DNA from: Aphrophora alni
Lineage: Eukaryota; Arthropoda; Insecta; Hemiptera; Aphrophoridae
Length of the DNA: 64,000 bases
Reading direction: 5' to 3'
NCBI GenBank assembly: GCA_963513935.1
Contig: OY740771.1
Coordinates: forward strand, 17,529,349 to 17,593,348
A program made the translations under genes and the position numbers. Below are positions 38,040-49,262 of this stretch, piece after piece (within the stretch, counting starts at the first letter, position 1; each line of letters starts with the position of its first letter). The notes under the pieces were generated by a model, which saw only the letters and a program-made list of their open reading frames with translations, ran no database searches and was not told where the DNA came from.

Positions 38040-38140
38040 CTCTAATAGTTAACAATCTATCTTCACAGTTCCGGGTTTAATCTCAGTTGGGACTATAAAT
38101 TTACGGAGTTAATGCTCCTTCGTTTGGAAAATTTGGAAGC
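38040..38140 (+). repeat. Possible SINE head
   Basis: GTTCCGGGTTTAATCTCAGT resembles a tRNA T-arm with a B box (GGTTTAATCTC), preceded about 40 bp earlier by GATGCTCTGCTCTAATAG, a weak A-box-like string. No body shared with the other SINE copies was found. Confidence 0.2.
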
Positions 38141-38394
38141 TACAATTAATAGCGAACTCTGTTTAAGAAAGTTAGAACAACGGCGACGGGAATTACGATG
38201 TACTAACCAGACAAAAAAACCGTCTAGGTTCGTCAGTGACTGGTTTGCAATAGAGTTTAGCTGTTTTTAATGTCTAATAAAATGTACAACATAATAATAC
38301 CGGTTTGGTTGTAAGTAATTTACAGTAGCAGATTTCTTCTTTTTCTTTTTTATAAATAATTCACGAATCAACATTTTTGTAGAGATGGATTTCA

Positions 38395-38640
38395 AACTTT
38401 TTAATTAGGTTCTTCGATGCTACACTTGCACAAAGTTTGATCAAATTCATTTCATCCAATTTTAGATAAAATCGTATTTTTATTTATTTAAAAAAAAATT
38501 ATGGCAGCTCAACAATCTTGTAGTTGTAAAACGAGTAGAATGAAAAAGTCTCGATCTATGGTGGCGTATCAAATTTGATTACCACATTTAGCTCTTGAGA
38601 CACATTCATACGACAGACAGATTTTCCAAAAACTACAAAA
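38395..38640 (+). repeat. DF-family fragment
   Basis: CACTTGCACAAAGTTTGATC, CAATTTTAGATAAAATCGTA and CATACGACAGACAGATTTTC match the 3' part of DF. Very diverged. Confidence 0.4.
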
Positions 38641-39660
38641 CGGATAAGTACACAATACTCAACATCAATATTTTGACCCATCACAATACTTTATATTACT
38701 TACATGTGAGAAAATAAAATGATTTGATATTTGTTAATTCTTCAATTACAACTGTTTTAATATTGCATGGTTACTTCCTTTACTCACTGTCAATTATGAA
38801 CAACGATGCTAACACGTTACACCCTCTTCAATACAGCTGGCAGTTAGTTTATTCATTTAAAAAATCTTTTTATTTGAGGAGCTGGGAGTATTTGTAAATC
38901 ATTGAGAGTATGCACACTTCCATTCAAGCGTTTATTGTACGTACAATGTGCTTTTTGTATCGTGTCAGTAGAGTGTACAAGCACGTCTACTGTGTAGGCT
39001 TTCGTACGTTAGTGGAAAAAATAGCATTTTCTCGTAATTGTGCGTTTAAACAAATGTAAAACCACCAATAATTTGTAATCGAACTGTAGTAGTATGTTGG
39101 TGTGTGAGTAGGGCTCCAAAATTTGAGTTGTAGACCTGGCATTGTGGAAAAAGTTAGAGAGATAAAATTTGTAGATATACACATTCTTATGAGTCAGTCT
39201 GTCTTATGGTTTTATCACGTTTATTATATGAGTTATGTTAAGCCTGAATTTCCTTATTAGGTTGAATTTTTAAGATTCATTTATGAAATGATCCTAAGCT
39301 GATAGGATATGTTCGTGTTTTTCACATTTTTCATGAACTAAGTTTATTCACTTGATAACGGAAGTTGATTTTTCTAAAACGTCGTGTATTATTTTTATAG
39401 ATACGAATGATGGCAAAAGTACGATTAATATATAATAATAATAAAATTGGTTGTTGTGATTGGTAGAATTACCGTGATAAGAACTCACTTTGCTTAACTC
39501 GACTAGCAAAGTGGACTAAGAAACTGATATTAATCTAACCTTGGCGCTACAGTATATTGATAAAGTGAATCAAATTCTAGTTTTAATACCATCATTTGTC
39601 GTTTTCTCTGTATGTTTGTGCATACTTGGCAAGATCCCTTGATCTAACAATCTTTTATTA
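38641..39660. other. AT-rich spacer
   Basis: No gene or repeat assigned. Confidence 0.4.
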
Positions 39661-39975
39661 AATTAAATTATTTTCAATGGTTTTATAAAAAAAATAATAT
39701 TAATTTTTAGTTTCTTTTAATGAAAATCGTGTTTGTGTCAAATTACGTTTGTAATAAATAAAGTTTTTTTCCAAACTTAGCAAAAGCGGTACTTTATTTT
39801 GAGAGTTTTTTTTGTGTTGCAGCTATTTTGTTTCTATAAACACCAGTGTGTTCCAATTTTCACACAACATTTTCGGTTACTTTATTCAAAATTATGTAAA
39901 GTTACAAAAGAATCGGTTAAGGAAAATGCAATTAATAGAAAATCAAAATCGTGTACCTTTTCGTGGAACATACTG
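39661..39975 (+). mobile_element. Solo right end of the 57.6-kb mariner family
   Basis: Matches the right 320 bp of the element at 57,631-59,242: CAAAAGCGGTACTTTATTTT, GTTTTTTTTGTGTTGCAGCT, TTGTTTCTATAAACACCAGT, a CAATTAATAGAAAATCA string and a CGTGGAACATACTG terminus followed by TA (39,976-39,977). The open frame at 39,799 is homologous to the one at 59,078; both are TIR artefacts. No left end or transposase is present. Confidence 0.75.
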
Positions 39976-40084
39976 TATATTTAGGTGAAAATATATTCTA
40001 TGACAAAACTCAATTCAAAAAAATAAAAAAATAATAGTTTTTATTCTTCCTAAAATGTGTTCCAAACATCTGTTAATTTTAGTT

Positions 40085-40165
40085 CGCTAAATTGACCTCC
40101 TATTCAGGGTCAACATCATATCTTTTTAAACTAAGGGATTAAACCCAGGGCCTTTCACTCACCGA
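40085..40165 (-). repeat. tRNA-derived SINE, copy 2
   Basis: Minus strand: GGGTTTAATCCC B-box-like palindrome (40,135-40,146), then AAAAAGATATGATGTTGA, the same body as copy 1 at 18,125-18,235. Upstream (minus) TGGTTAGAGGCTA resembles a degenerate A-box region and is the unit amplified in the adjoining tandem repeat. Confidence 0.45.
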
Positions 40166-40270
40166 GCAATAGCCTCTAACCAAGTAGCCTCTAACCATGT
40201 AGACTCCAACCAAGTATTCTCTAAAAAAGTAGCCTCTAGCTAAGCAGCCTCTAAACAAGTAGAACAAAAC
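40161..40270. repeat. Short tandem repeat, unit about 16 bp
   Basis: Six or seven imperfect copies of AAGTAGCCTCTAACC (variants: AGACTCCAACC, TATTCTCTAAA, AGCCTCTAGCT). It appears to have grown from the tRNA-like head of the SINE next to it. Confidence 0.75.
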
Positions 40271-41077
40271 TCAATACGCTGCAAACTCTACTGAGAATTT
40301 ACACGCAAGAAAAAGTACAATTCACATACAATAAGCACTTGAATAAATGTGCAAACACAACATTTTAAAAATTCAATCATTTTCATGGATAAATCAAGGG
40401 ATTTTTGTATTGAACTAAGGCATGTGATATATTGTATATTGCTTTATATAATTACCACAATGCAAATACAGCAAAGATTCATAAATTAAATACATTTTTC
40501 TCAAATATACTTAATACAGAGAAGGTTATTTGATGGGTTATATTATGGACTCTGCAGCCAAGCACTTGTATTGATTTTACTCAAATTTCACATAAGAGCA
40601 TAAACTAATCTTATCAAAGGTTAGATATTTTTATTTTCTCTATATCTAAATGTTAGTAACTGTAAAACTATCTAGTTAAAAATTATCATTTCTCAAAATC
40701 AGCTCTACCGATTTCGTTCAAATTGTAGTAAAATATAAAGACCCAAATATAAAAATCCCAAAATTGATCAGTATCACAAGTAACAAATATTACGATTCAG
40801 TAGTAATTGGAGAAAAAAATTAACTTTCAACCTCAGTATGATTTATTTTAGGACGTGTTTGTGAGACGAGCGAAGCAAGTTTAGGCTGTATTTAAATACA
40901 TAAATGTCGAAAAAACGGATTCTTTTCCATTTTTTGACTGACAATGATTGGACTGACATATTTTGTGATACAGTATCTACGTCGTTTTGGGAATCGATGA
41001 GGGAGGAAATTTGTTTACAGTTTTTTTGTAGAGCTTATTTTTATCTAACTTAAGCTGTAATATTAAAATTGCTGTAA
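40271..41077. other. AT-rich spacer with DF-like pieces
   Basis: CTCAAAATCAGCTCTACCGA near 40,693 and GTTTGTGAGACGAGCGAAGC near 40,858 resemble DF motifs. Otherwise empty. Confidence 0.4.
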
Positions 41078-41355
41078 GAGAGTGTGTTGAATTTCCTCCA
41101 CTTCTAACATAAATTTCAAGATTCAATGATTAAGAAACTCACTATTTTTAATATTTTGTACCTTCATCAATAGCTAGTCTATATTGAAACTGCTTGCCAA
41201 GCGAAGCTTTAGATACCACTTTATGTAATTTATAGTCTAATATCTCCCCATCTTTATTGAAAGAATATCTTATTGGAATATTTTCTTCACATATTAGACG
41301 TAAACCTTATTTATTCTCAGCGCTTAAGTATCAAACTATAAAATGTAATTTTATT
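41078..41355 (-). pseudogene. K-family coding relic, copy 3 (inverted)
   Basis: This is the longest clean reading frame of the family. The minus strand reads GLRLICEENIPIRYSFNKDG, then EILDYKLHKVVSKASLGKQF and QYRLAIDEGTKY before a stop, and after a frame change ILKFMLEVEEIQHTL. About 50 codons are open. Opposite orientation to copies 1 and 2. It looks like the middle of a protein without its start or end. I cannot name the family, and no splice sites bounding it were convincing. Confidence 0.55.
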
Positions 41356-41885
41356 TTCATAATCTCACCGGCTTAAAAGTTGTTGCAGAGTCAAATTATT
41401 AAACGTGTACGGTTTAGATGATTTATGAACTACAAATTAAATTCATCCCCAAGATTACGCCATAAATGTAAAACTGTGATATAATTGTCTATACATAATA
41501 CTTAACACAAATGCATTGTATATTTAAAGTTATTGTAGTATCCTATACTTCTGCAAGGACCTACATCCATCATGATGAGTACAATTTCCTGTCTTCCGTA
41601 CACTTATCACGTTATTATTACTAGTTGACACATTTCAGAGTCTCTCCATCTTCAAACAGAACGTGCTGTTTCTTCTGCTTGAAATCGGTTGACCATTATT
41701 GAAAATATGGAAAGTTTAAATTTAAACGAAAATGACGTTTAATGAACAAATTAATAATATTTGTCAGAAATAAAGTTTTAATATATACAATTTTTGAATA
41801 AAAACAATTTTATGGATAAATGTTTAAACGAATAAAATAGCTTGACAGTGGGAGGGAGACGAAGAAGCTTCGAAGGGATTGTAGA
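41356..41885. other. AT-rich spacer
   Basis: No gene. The composition changes sharply to G-rich at about 41,850, where the minisatellite begins. Confidence 0.45.
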
Positions 41886-42672
41886 GGGGCGAGGTTAGGA
41901 ACCAGGGGAGAGGGGCGCAGCTTATTAGCCAGTGGAGAGGGGCGAGGCTTAGGAACCAGGGGAGAGGGGCGCAGCTTATTAGCCAGTGGAGAGGGGCGAG
42001 GCTTAGGAACCAGGGGAGAGGGGCGCAGCTTATTAGCCAGTGGAGAGGGGCGAGGCTTAAGAACCAGGGGAGAGGGGCGCAGCTTATTAGCCAGTGGAGA
42101 GGGGCGAGGCTTAGGAACCAGGGGAGAGGGGCGCAGCTTATTAGCCAGTGGAGAGGGGCGAGGCTTAGGAACCAGGGGATAGGGGCGCAGCTTATTAGCC
42201 AGTGGAGAGGGGCGAGGCTTAGGAACCAGGGGAGAGGGGCGCAGCTTATTAGCCAGTGGAGAGGGGCGAGGCTTAGGAACCAGGGGAGAGGGGCGCAGCT
42301 TATTAGCCAGTGGAGAGGGGCGAGGCTTAGGAACCAGGGGAGAGAGGCGCAGCTTATTAGCCAGTGGAGAGGGGCCTAGTTTAGTGGTCAGTGGAGGAGG
42401 GGTAGTTTAGGAGCCATTGGAGAGGGAAGCAGATTAGTAGCCAATGTAGAGTGGCCCAGCTTAAGAGCCATTGGAGAGGGGTGGAACTTAGGACCCATTG
42501 GAGGGAGGCGTGGTTTAGCAATCAGTGGAGAGGGGCGGATCTTAGGCGCCAGTTAAGAGGCCCAGCTTAAAAGCCAGTGGAGATGATCGCTGCTTAGTAG
42601 GCAATGGAGAAGGACTGAGACTAGAAACCAGTGGAGAAGAGCGTAGCTTTGGAGATAGTGGAGAGGGGTGGA
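41886..42672. repeat. 54-bp minisatellite (two 27-bp half-units)
   Basis: The period is exactly 54: AGTGGAGAGG recurs at 41,931, 41,985, 42,039, 42,093, 42,147, 42,201, 42,255, 42,309 and 42,363. Each unit is two related 27-mers, one with GCGAGGCTTAGGAACCAGG and one with GCGCAGCTTATTAGCCAGT, both starting GGAGAGGG. The core to 42,372 is nearly identical, with few variants (42,058, 42,180, 42,345). From 42,373 to 42,672 single 27-mers continue but are heavily diverged. Because 54 is a multiple of 3, two plus-strand frames stay open through the core, but no ATG begins them. Confidence 0.97.
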
Positions 42673-42844
42673 TATGTAGAATATTTAAGACGCATTGTCA
42701 GACAGATAATACATTTCACATACACAGACTACAACTATTCAAATACAAGGTTTTCTTATATTGATTAAAGAATCAAGGTCCAACAATCTTAGAACAAGAC
42801 GTGAAGGCTTGAAAGTGTCTATTCTAAAACAACACATCCAACAT

Positions 42845-43035
42845 CTAGAACTAAACCTTCACAAGGGGTCTCAGTATAGTGAGTACGTGCTTGGTAATCC
42901 CGAGCAGACCTAGATGGATCTTCACATTTTTCATGTAGTCTTGGGATAGATATATCCCTCTCATCTGTCTTATCAGTGCTAATTTCACCAACTCTTTCTC
43001 CTTTCGACATGACCCTATTAAAGTATTTGAGGATT
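42845..43035 (-). repeat. V-family dispersed repeat, copy 6
   Basis: Minus strand: ACTTTAATAGGGTCATGTCG, AAAGGAGAAAGAGTTGGTGA, ATCCCAAGACTACATGAAAA, ATGTGAAGATCCATCTAGGT and TACTCACTATACTGAGACCC. Its 63-residue minus-strand frame runs across the whole copy but is not conserved in the other copies. Confidence 0.6.
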
Positions 43036-45230
43036 GTGAGTCTTTATTTAGTTCTTTGCTTCATTTTTATTACAAGGCGATGTTGACAGAAAAGTGTTTT
43101 GCTTTAAAAAAATAAGAACAAAAATACTACGGGGCTCCGTTAGACCCAACATCTACACAAACAAAGTGCAATTTGTAAAGAAGCACCATCTTTAAATTTC
43201 ACTTTATGGACTGTGATATTCGACATTTTATCAATAGAAGCATTACATCTAGCAGCAATAAGCAGTTATCAAATAAAACCTAATCATCTGTTTAAAAATT
43301 TTAAGAACCTGTGAATTTCAGGTTAGGTTATGTAGGGAGATAATAAGAAACTGCATTAGCAAGTAACCAACTTCATATAGAGTAATATTAAACGACTGTA
43401 AATAAGTAACACACTCTGCTACAATCTAAAAAGAATATTTTGGGTAATCGTAGAGGGACTGTAAGGATTGTTAATTTACCAGGGACTTAACAAAATTTTA
43501 AGCGTGATAAAATTACAGATTAAACATAAGGTCAAAATGGTCACGCACAGCTATTTTCACAATAACAACTTAATTATTAACACTATTCAGCTTCTATACA
43601 CAAAATTACAAAATACAAGTTACACCATTATACATTATACTAAATTATTAAGCAGCAAAGGGCGGTTGACAGCGTTACGTGGTTAGCAAGCCATGTTTAG
43701 CAATTCACGTAATTACGCTACATTACGCAAAATTTGCGTATGCGCTATTTAATGAAACCACCTCGGGGTCAGTAGACCGGTCTTAAACAAAGTCATTTGA
43801 CAATTTTAGGGAGAAAATGCGAAAACCACGAACACACAAACGTGGAGAACACAGCTGTTCTCTCGCAGTACATTGGTTTAGACACACTCGTACAGGTCTG
43901 ATCATGCGCGTTACATCAAAAAACCATATATTTTTGTTCAAGCCATTTTTTCTAGACGGACACCGCAATTTTGAGCGTAATCTTTGCGTATTGCTGATAA
44001 AAGCAATTGTAAAATTGTATTGTGATATCTTCGGCTCTTAATATTAAAGTCAAACACTGTGCATTATGGAAGAACATTAAAATAAAAAACATATTTATTT
44101 TAAAATAAATATATTCAAATACTTGTATAATGTAAAGATGCTGTTGATTCAATTTGTGATATAAAAAACCACATAAATAAACATTATACCATCAAAAAGA
44201 CATGGTTTTCAGTCAAGGTTGTCAATAAACTTTTGTCATATAGTCACTCACATCCTCCTCACAATTATAAAATTAATGGGTTTAAATACTTTATAAAATC
44301 GACGTCATGTTCTGTTTTGCGTGTTATTGCGTGTGTTTTCATGTCTCTATTTTTCTACTTTACTTATTATAAAGTAATTAATGTAATGGGACAAATATAT
44401 TTGCTGGTTATTTTGGTAGAAATATCCATTTTGCGATTCTTCACTGAGGACAAAAAGAGAATTTATGAATTATTTTCTGTGATACGTGTTTTTATTTTGT
44501 GCAGCCATACTAGTAAAGAATAGAATTATTGTTGGAGGAGCTGTCATAAGAAATAAACAGTAAATTCAAATTTTCTCAAAGTCATTATTAATGATGTTCA
44601 TCATATTTTCGTCCGATGATTTATATGTGAACGCTAAAAACAGAAAGAAAAAAAAAGTTGAATTTCCTAAATCTTTTTTCCATAACTCATACATTAGAGA
44701 TACCTGTCACAAAACATAAACAAATTTCAAATTATTTTATTACAAAAAGGCATAATTTTTTTTTTAGTTAAATTTGTTTTAAATGTCGATAATAAACATA
44801 TAAGCAAAATCTTCCATCGTGAGTTTTTCTAAAATGTTATTTTCGTAGTTACCAGAAAAGAACAAAACATGTACGGAACAGTTATAAAAGGCATGATTTC
44901 TCAAAATCAGCTTTATCTGTTCCGTTTAATGTATTATGAAGTGTGGAGAGTACAACCATACATTATTATAACAAATCATAATTATCTATTTAGGCAAACA
45001 AATATTTAAAAAAATATAAACTTCTCAAAACGTAGATTAAAAAATCAGTGATAAAATAAATTTACATGTTTTTCCATACTTATATTCAGGGAACACATAG
45101 GACAATATGTTTTGCTAGTATTAAATTTCTACATTGTTTGCTATACATTTATTGCACCCTTTATTTCTCATCATGACCATAATCAGCGATACAGTTGTAA
45201 TATAACAACTATGATCAGCTGTAATATAAA
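43036..45230. other. Spacer
   Basis: A slightly less AT-rich patch at about 43,670-43,980 has overlapping frames on both strands with no recognised motif. AGGTTAGGTTATGT occurs at 43,320. No repeat family assigned. Confidence 0.35.
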
Positions 45231-45439
45231 ATGGAAATTGCTATTGTGACACGTTCCGAGGAACAGGTTCTTGTAGAGTTCAAGTACGAAACTTGACCAG
45301 TTCCAAGGAACTGGAAGTGTAGGCGTATGTAGAGTCTCACGGCACGCCACCATACCCTCACTCTGGCAGAAAGAGTAACAGGGAGCAATCTCCCTACTAG
45401 TACACAGAAACAGTCATAGACTCATAGAGGTTGCATTTC

Positions 45440-45530
45440 GGTTGGTTATAAATGAATATTCTGTCGCGCTTGCAGAATAATCAATCGGATTTCCTCGCCA
45501 ATAGAGATGGCATTGGATCAGCTGTTAGGT
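45440..45530 (+). promoter_or_regulatory. Possible core promoter and short first exon
   Basis: TATAAATG (45,447-45,454) is followed after about 50 bp by an ATG in good context (AGAGATGGC, 45,507). Seven codons (MALDQLL) then lead to a donor-like TTAG/GTGAGAGT (GT at 45,529). A strong acceptor TTTTCTTACAG lies at about 45,908-45,918, but the joined frame stops after about 24 codons. The segment 45,240-45,540 is visibly more GC-rich than its surroundings and holds the palindrome CCAGTTCCAAGGAACTGG. Chance is a real alternative. Confidence 0.2.
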
Positions 45531-46169
45531 GAGAGTCTATGACTTAGTAGATAGGTTTTAAGCTGTTCGACTAGACTTGTGTCCCCAAATTTATAGACTT
45601 TATTTAATCTATCAGTTTATATTAAATTATTATGTATAGCTAGGTTTCGTTTAAAGCGTTGTTGAAATCTCGATAAGGCGAAATAATGTGACTTGCCGCG
45701 GAAATTTATATTTTTTAATGTGCGAGTTATTAATAGCCGTATGTATACCCTAGCCCACCCTTATTACAATTTGACTTGTTATTACTTTAATAATTAGATG
45801 TAAATCCCCACCTTTAGATTATTAAAATTAACTCAATAATATATGGTTAGCTGGTTGGTCTGAAAGGAGCAGGTAAATTGAAACCTCTATGGAATGGGCA
45901 ACCACGTTTTCTTACAGAATGTTCGTCATATGTTAGCATAACCCTAATCCTGATCATAATTGATCAGTTGGAATTATAACGCGTTCTTCTATTGATAGCA
46001 TAAAGGGTATTTCTTTCATAATATAACATTAAAATCAAACAAAAATAAATTACTACATAAACACAAAACAAACATTGCACTAATTTTCTTAGACACTCAA
46101 TTACTTTCCAATTACTAAAAATAAAACTATTCAGCGAAAAAATGGTATTTCAGTAGTTCTTAGAAAAAA

Positions 46170-46450
46170 GCGAAAATAAACCGTAAATGTCGTCTTTGGA
46201 GAAAAAAAAAGTATTTATACAGGGCCGAAACTTGCTTCGCTTGTGCCATAAATCCGTTCTCAGTATTATTATTATTTTATTAAGATCTAGATATTAATAA
46301 GAGAGGTCAAGCTTTTTTTTTATTTTTCTTCCTGTACAGTAGTATTTTTAAAATGTGATTTCGCATGCTGCTTTGGGTTATTAATCTTCTCTTTTTAATA
46401 AAATTAGAACGAAATCTGTTTCAACGCTTGGTTGCTAGCGGTTGTAATTA
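46170..46450 (+). repeat. DF-family 5' part
   Basis: AAGTATTTATACAGGGCCGA, AACTTGCTTCGCTTGTGCCA and TAAATCCGTTCTCAG, then TTTGGGTTATTAATCTTC and a TAGAACGAAATCTGTTTCAA string. The best-preserved head of the family. Confidence 0.5.
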
Positions 46451-46616
46451 ATTCATAAAATACCTTGATAGGTTTATCTTAGCATATGATTGGCATTCTG
46501 TAGAAAAACTAACATTCACAGGAATTCGAAACTAAGATTTCCGCACAAAACTTGACATTGATTTATCAACCCATCACTTAACTTTCTCGATACTACGTCC
46601 ATGTGAGAATTTAAAA

Positions 46617-46636
46617 AATATATATATATATATATA
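46617..46636. repeat. Short (TA)n
   Basis: Twenty bases of TA just before X copy 1. Confidence 0.9.
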
Positions 46637-46663
46637 CTTTGTAATCTCATTGATACCAATTAT

Positions 46664-46935
46664 TACGTTTTTACACTTTACTTGCACACAAGCAAGAATT
46701 TTGAATGCAAAAAGACAAATTTTTTTATTGTTTACAGTAATTAATTTTGTTAAGAACATTGAAACATAAAAACAATTGAGCACGAAGGAATTTCTGGATC
46801 ATTTGTTAATGTTTAATAAATAAAGAATATAACAGAAGTTGCTTCATTAGTCAAAAGAAAATCCAGGGCTATTCACATTACACATACGATAGATTAAAAT
46901 TTTGTGGAATATTAGAATATCCATATGATCATTAC
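46664..46935 (+). repeat. X-family repeat, copy 1
   Basis: TTTACAGTAATTAATTTTGT, then GGAATTTCTGGATCATTTGT, AATAAATAAAGAATATAACA and TTCATTAGTCAAAAG. Five copies occur from here to 59.6 kb, all in plus orientation. Confidence 0.65.
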
Positions 46936-47044
46936 GTTATAAATGATGCAAAAGTTTGTCCTCAAAATAAAATAAAAACTAATCCAAACCCCTCAACAAA
47001 AACATTAGATTGTTTGTTGTTGTCAAATAGTCAAAATGGACCAC

Positions 47045-47590
47045 GAACGACGTCGTTGAAGAGATTATTTATATATTTATAATTGTTTCACTTGTACCTT
47101 AAACACGTCCTCAACGTAAATGGTTTTTATTTCAATCTAGCTAAAAACGAAAAAATGAACGTTCATTTTTGTTTTACTAATTATTCATAAATCGTATTTT
47201 TTGTTGTTGAGAATTTCCTTAATGGTTTTGGTCATTGCTCTTAAAACATTTTAATAAAATCTGAACGAAATCGTTAAAGCTGATATTCAAAATTAGACTT
47301 ACGTATTTTATAACAGCCACTTGGCCGATTATTGAGATTTTTATCGATAAATTACCAGCCGGTATTTTTGATTTTAGTTAATCTGCACTTGTACAAAGTC
47401 TCGTCAAAATATTTAGAGCTGATTTTGAGAAAATCGTAAATGTGAGGTTTTTTTCTTAAGAAGCTATCTACAAATATATATATGAAAATAAATCTGAACA
47501 TATGTGTCCACATACGTAATTTCAATTATATGTCTCCACGCTTTTGGGCTGTAGATCACTTCACAAACGATAGACCTCAGACAAACGACA
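47045..47590 (+). repeat. DF-family copy
   Basis: Head-like ACTTGTACCTTAAACACGTC CCTCAAC pattern at 47,090-47,120. Middle motif AGAGCTGATTTTGAGAAAAT near 47,410. Tail CTTTTGGGCTGTAGATCACT, CACAAACGATAGACC at 47,540-47,570. Immediately followed by the GACAGA tandem array. Confidence 0.5.
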
Positions 47591-47990
47591 AACGGATGAC
47601 ATAAAGATCACACAGAGATCAGAGACATGTTGATGACAGAGGGATGACAGACAGACAACAGAGAGCTGACAGACAGATTAAAGACAGATGATAGACGGAT
47701 GACAGATGGATGACACACAGATTACAGATTAGAGATAAGTGACAGGCGGATTACCAGAGAGATTACAGACAGATGACAGACGGGTGAGATATATATGATA
47801 GACCGATTACAGATTGATGACAATCGCATGATAGACAGAGTACAAACATAAGGATAATAGACATAAGTGAGAGATGACAGATATATGACAGACATATGAC
47901 AGATGGATGACAGACAGATTACAGACATAATATGACGGACAGGCGACAGAATTTTGACACAGAGTTGACAGATAGATGAGAGACTGACGT
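47590..47990. repeat. Degenerate GATGACAGAC-type tandem array
   Basis: About 400 bp of irregular units of 10-12 bp: GATGACAGAC, GATTACAGAC, GATGATAGAC. It begins at the ACAGACAG tail of the DF repeat and probably arose by slippage from it. The minus-strand frame at 47,722-47,928 (Ser/Ile/Cys/Leu repeats) is an artefact. Confidence 0.9.
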
Positions 47991-48365
47991 CATACCATAA
48001 AACACTTTATTAGACACAGAGGAGAACCTCATTGTACTTGTACATGTACTCGACATAGATTTCTTGAACTAACACATAACTTTCTTTATACTACGTATAA
48101 TGTGTGAAAAAGCAACCACTGACGATTACCGTTGTGTGAACAGAAGAATGTTATGTGGGTGATGATTTTGTAATCAGAACAAATTTTGTTTTAGAAATCT
48201 CGTTAAAACTTTGGTGAAATATGAAAAATTGAGATTTAAAAAAGGAAACGACATCAATCCCAATAATGTACGATTCAATATTATTATAACTAAATATTGA
48301 CCATAGTGATTCAAACTATTGTCAAACATCCTTTGAAGCCTCAGTAATAAAAATTGATACATAAC

Positions 48366-48740
48366 ACATTATTATTACACACACCTAAATATTTTAAAAG
48401 CGAAAAGACGATTTTGTCTATTAACTTTGTTAAGGACATTGCCACACACGACCAATTCAGTGCTATGGAATCCCAGACGCATTAGTTAATGTTGAATAAA
48501 TAAAGAATATAACAGGAAGTGCTTCATCAGTCATAAGGAAATTAAGGACACGCACATGCCACTCATGCTATAGGTAAAATAAATTAAACATTTATGGAAT
48601 TTCAGAATACGTTGTCATCATTAAAATTAATAACCTTAATCCTGTCAGATATATCTGACAACAATACCTCGTGGAAATATATATTGAATCAAAGGTAGTA
48701 AAAAATATCTGTATATCTGCTGTATATAATAAATTTTTCA
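48366..48740 (+). repeat. X-family repeat, copy 2
   Basis: GCATTAGTTAATGTTGAATA, AATAAAGAATATAACAGGAA, GTGCTTCATCAGTCATAAGG and ACACGCACATGCCACTCATG, ending with ATCCTGTCAGATATATCTGA. It is the first element of the duplicated block at 48.37-50.95 kb. Confidence 0.7.
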
Positions 48741-49060
48741 TTTTTACTTGTTTTTGAGAAAACTGCTTTAAACATTTAACGTTTTTCTATCGTTTTTTTA
48801 CGATTCAATTACACCAAACGGATTTAAAAAGTGGAAAGGAGCAAACATACTTTAACCTATATTTAAGAGTAAACTACAGAACAGATAAATCAGATTTGGG
48901 GCAAACATAATGGGACTAGTAAAATCTTCGTAAAGATGTTAACCTTAAAAATTTAATTAAATAAAAATTTCCAAAACCAAAATGTAATTTATTTGGGTTT
49001 TAAGTTATTTGATAACTAAGGATTGATGATATCCTTTTAACGGATATTTACCAACAATTA

Positions 49061-49262
49061 TTATGCAAATAAAATAAACACAAATTCTTTTGTTAAATTC
49101 TACATTTTATTAGTCTAGTCGACTATGGTTTTGCTAGTTACGCCGTTGACTAGGCTTATACCGTATAAGCGTCGTCAATGCCGTAACTGACGAAACCATG
49201 GTAGGCTAGACCAATAAATTGTAGAATTTAACAAAAGAATTTGTGTGTGTTTTATTTGTATA
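49061..49262. mobile_element. 202-bp palindromic insertion
   Basis: A near-perfect palindrome centred on CTTATACCGTATAAG (49,155-49,169). The left arm runs TTATGCAAATAAAAT, AACACAAATTCTTTTG, TTAAATTCTACA, TAGTCTAG, ATGGTTTTG; the right arm is its complement, with small differences toward the centre. Absent from the matching position of block B (about 53,655), so it inserted or arose after that duplication. No coding capacity. Confidence 0.85.

Noticed and set aside
39799..39984. Small frame similar to the one at 59,078-59,263
   Set aside because: Both lie in the terminal inverted repeat of the mariner-type family, so the similarity is nucleotide-level only.
41886..42372. Long open frames without ATG through the minisatellite
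   Set aside because: They arise because the 54-bp unit is divisible by three; no start codon and no flanking coding sequence.
41886..42672. CRISPR-like array
   Set aside because: Repeats are head-to-tail without unique spacers, and the genome is eukaryotic.
47722..47928. 68-residue minus-strand frame rich in Ser, Ile and Cys
   Set aside because: It is a periodic translation of the GATGACAGAC tandem array.
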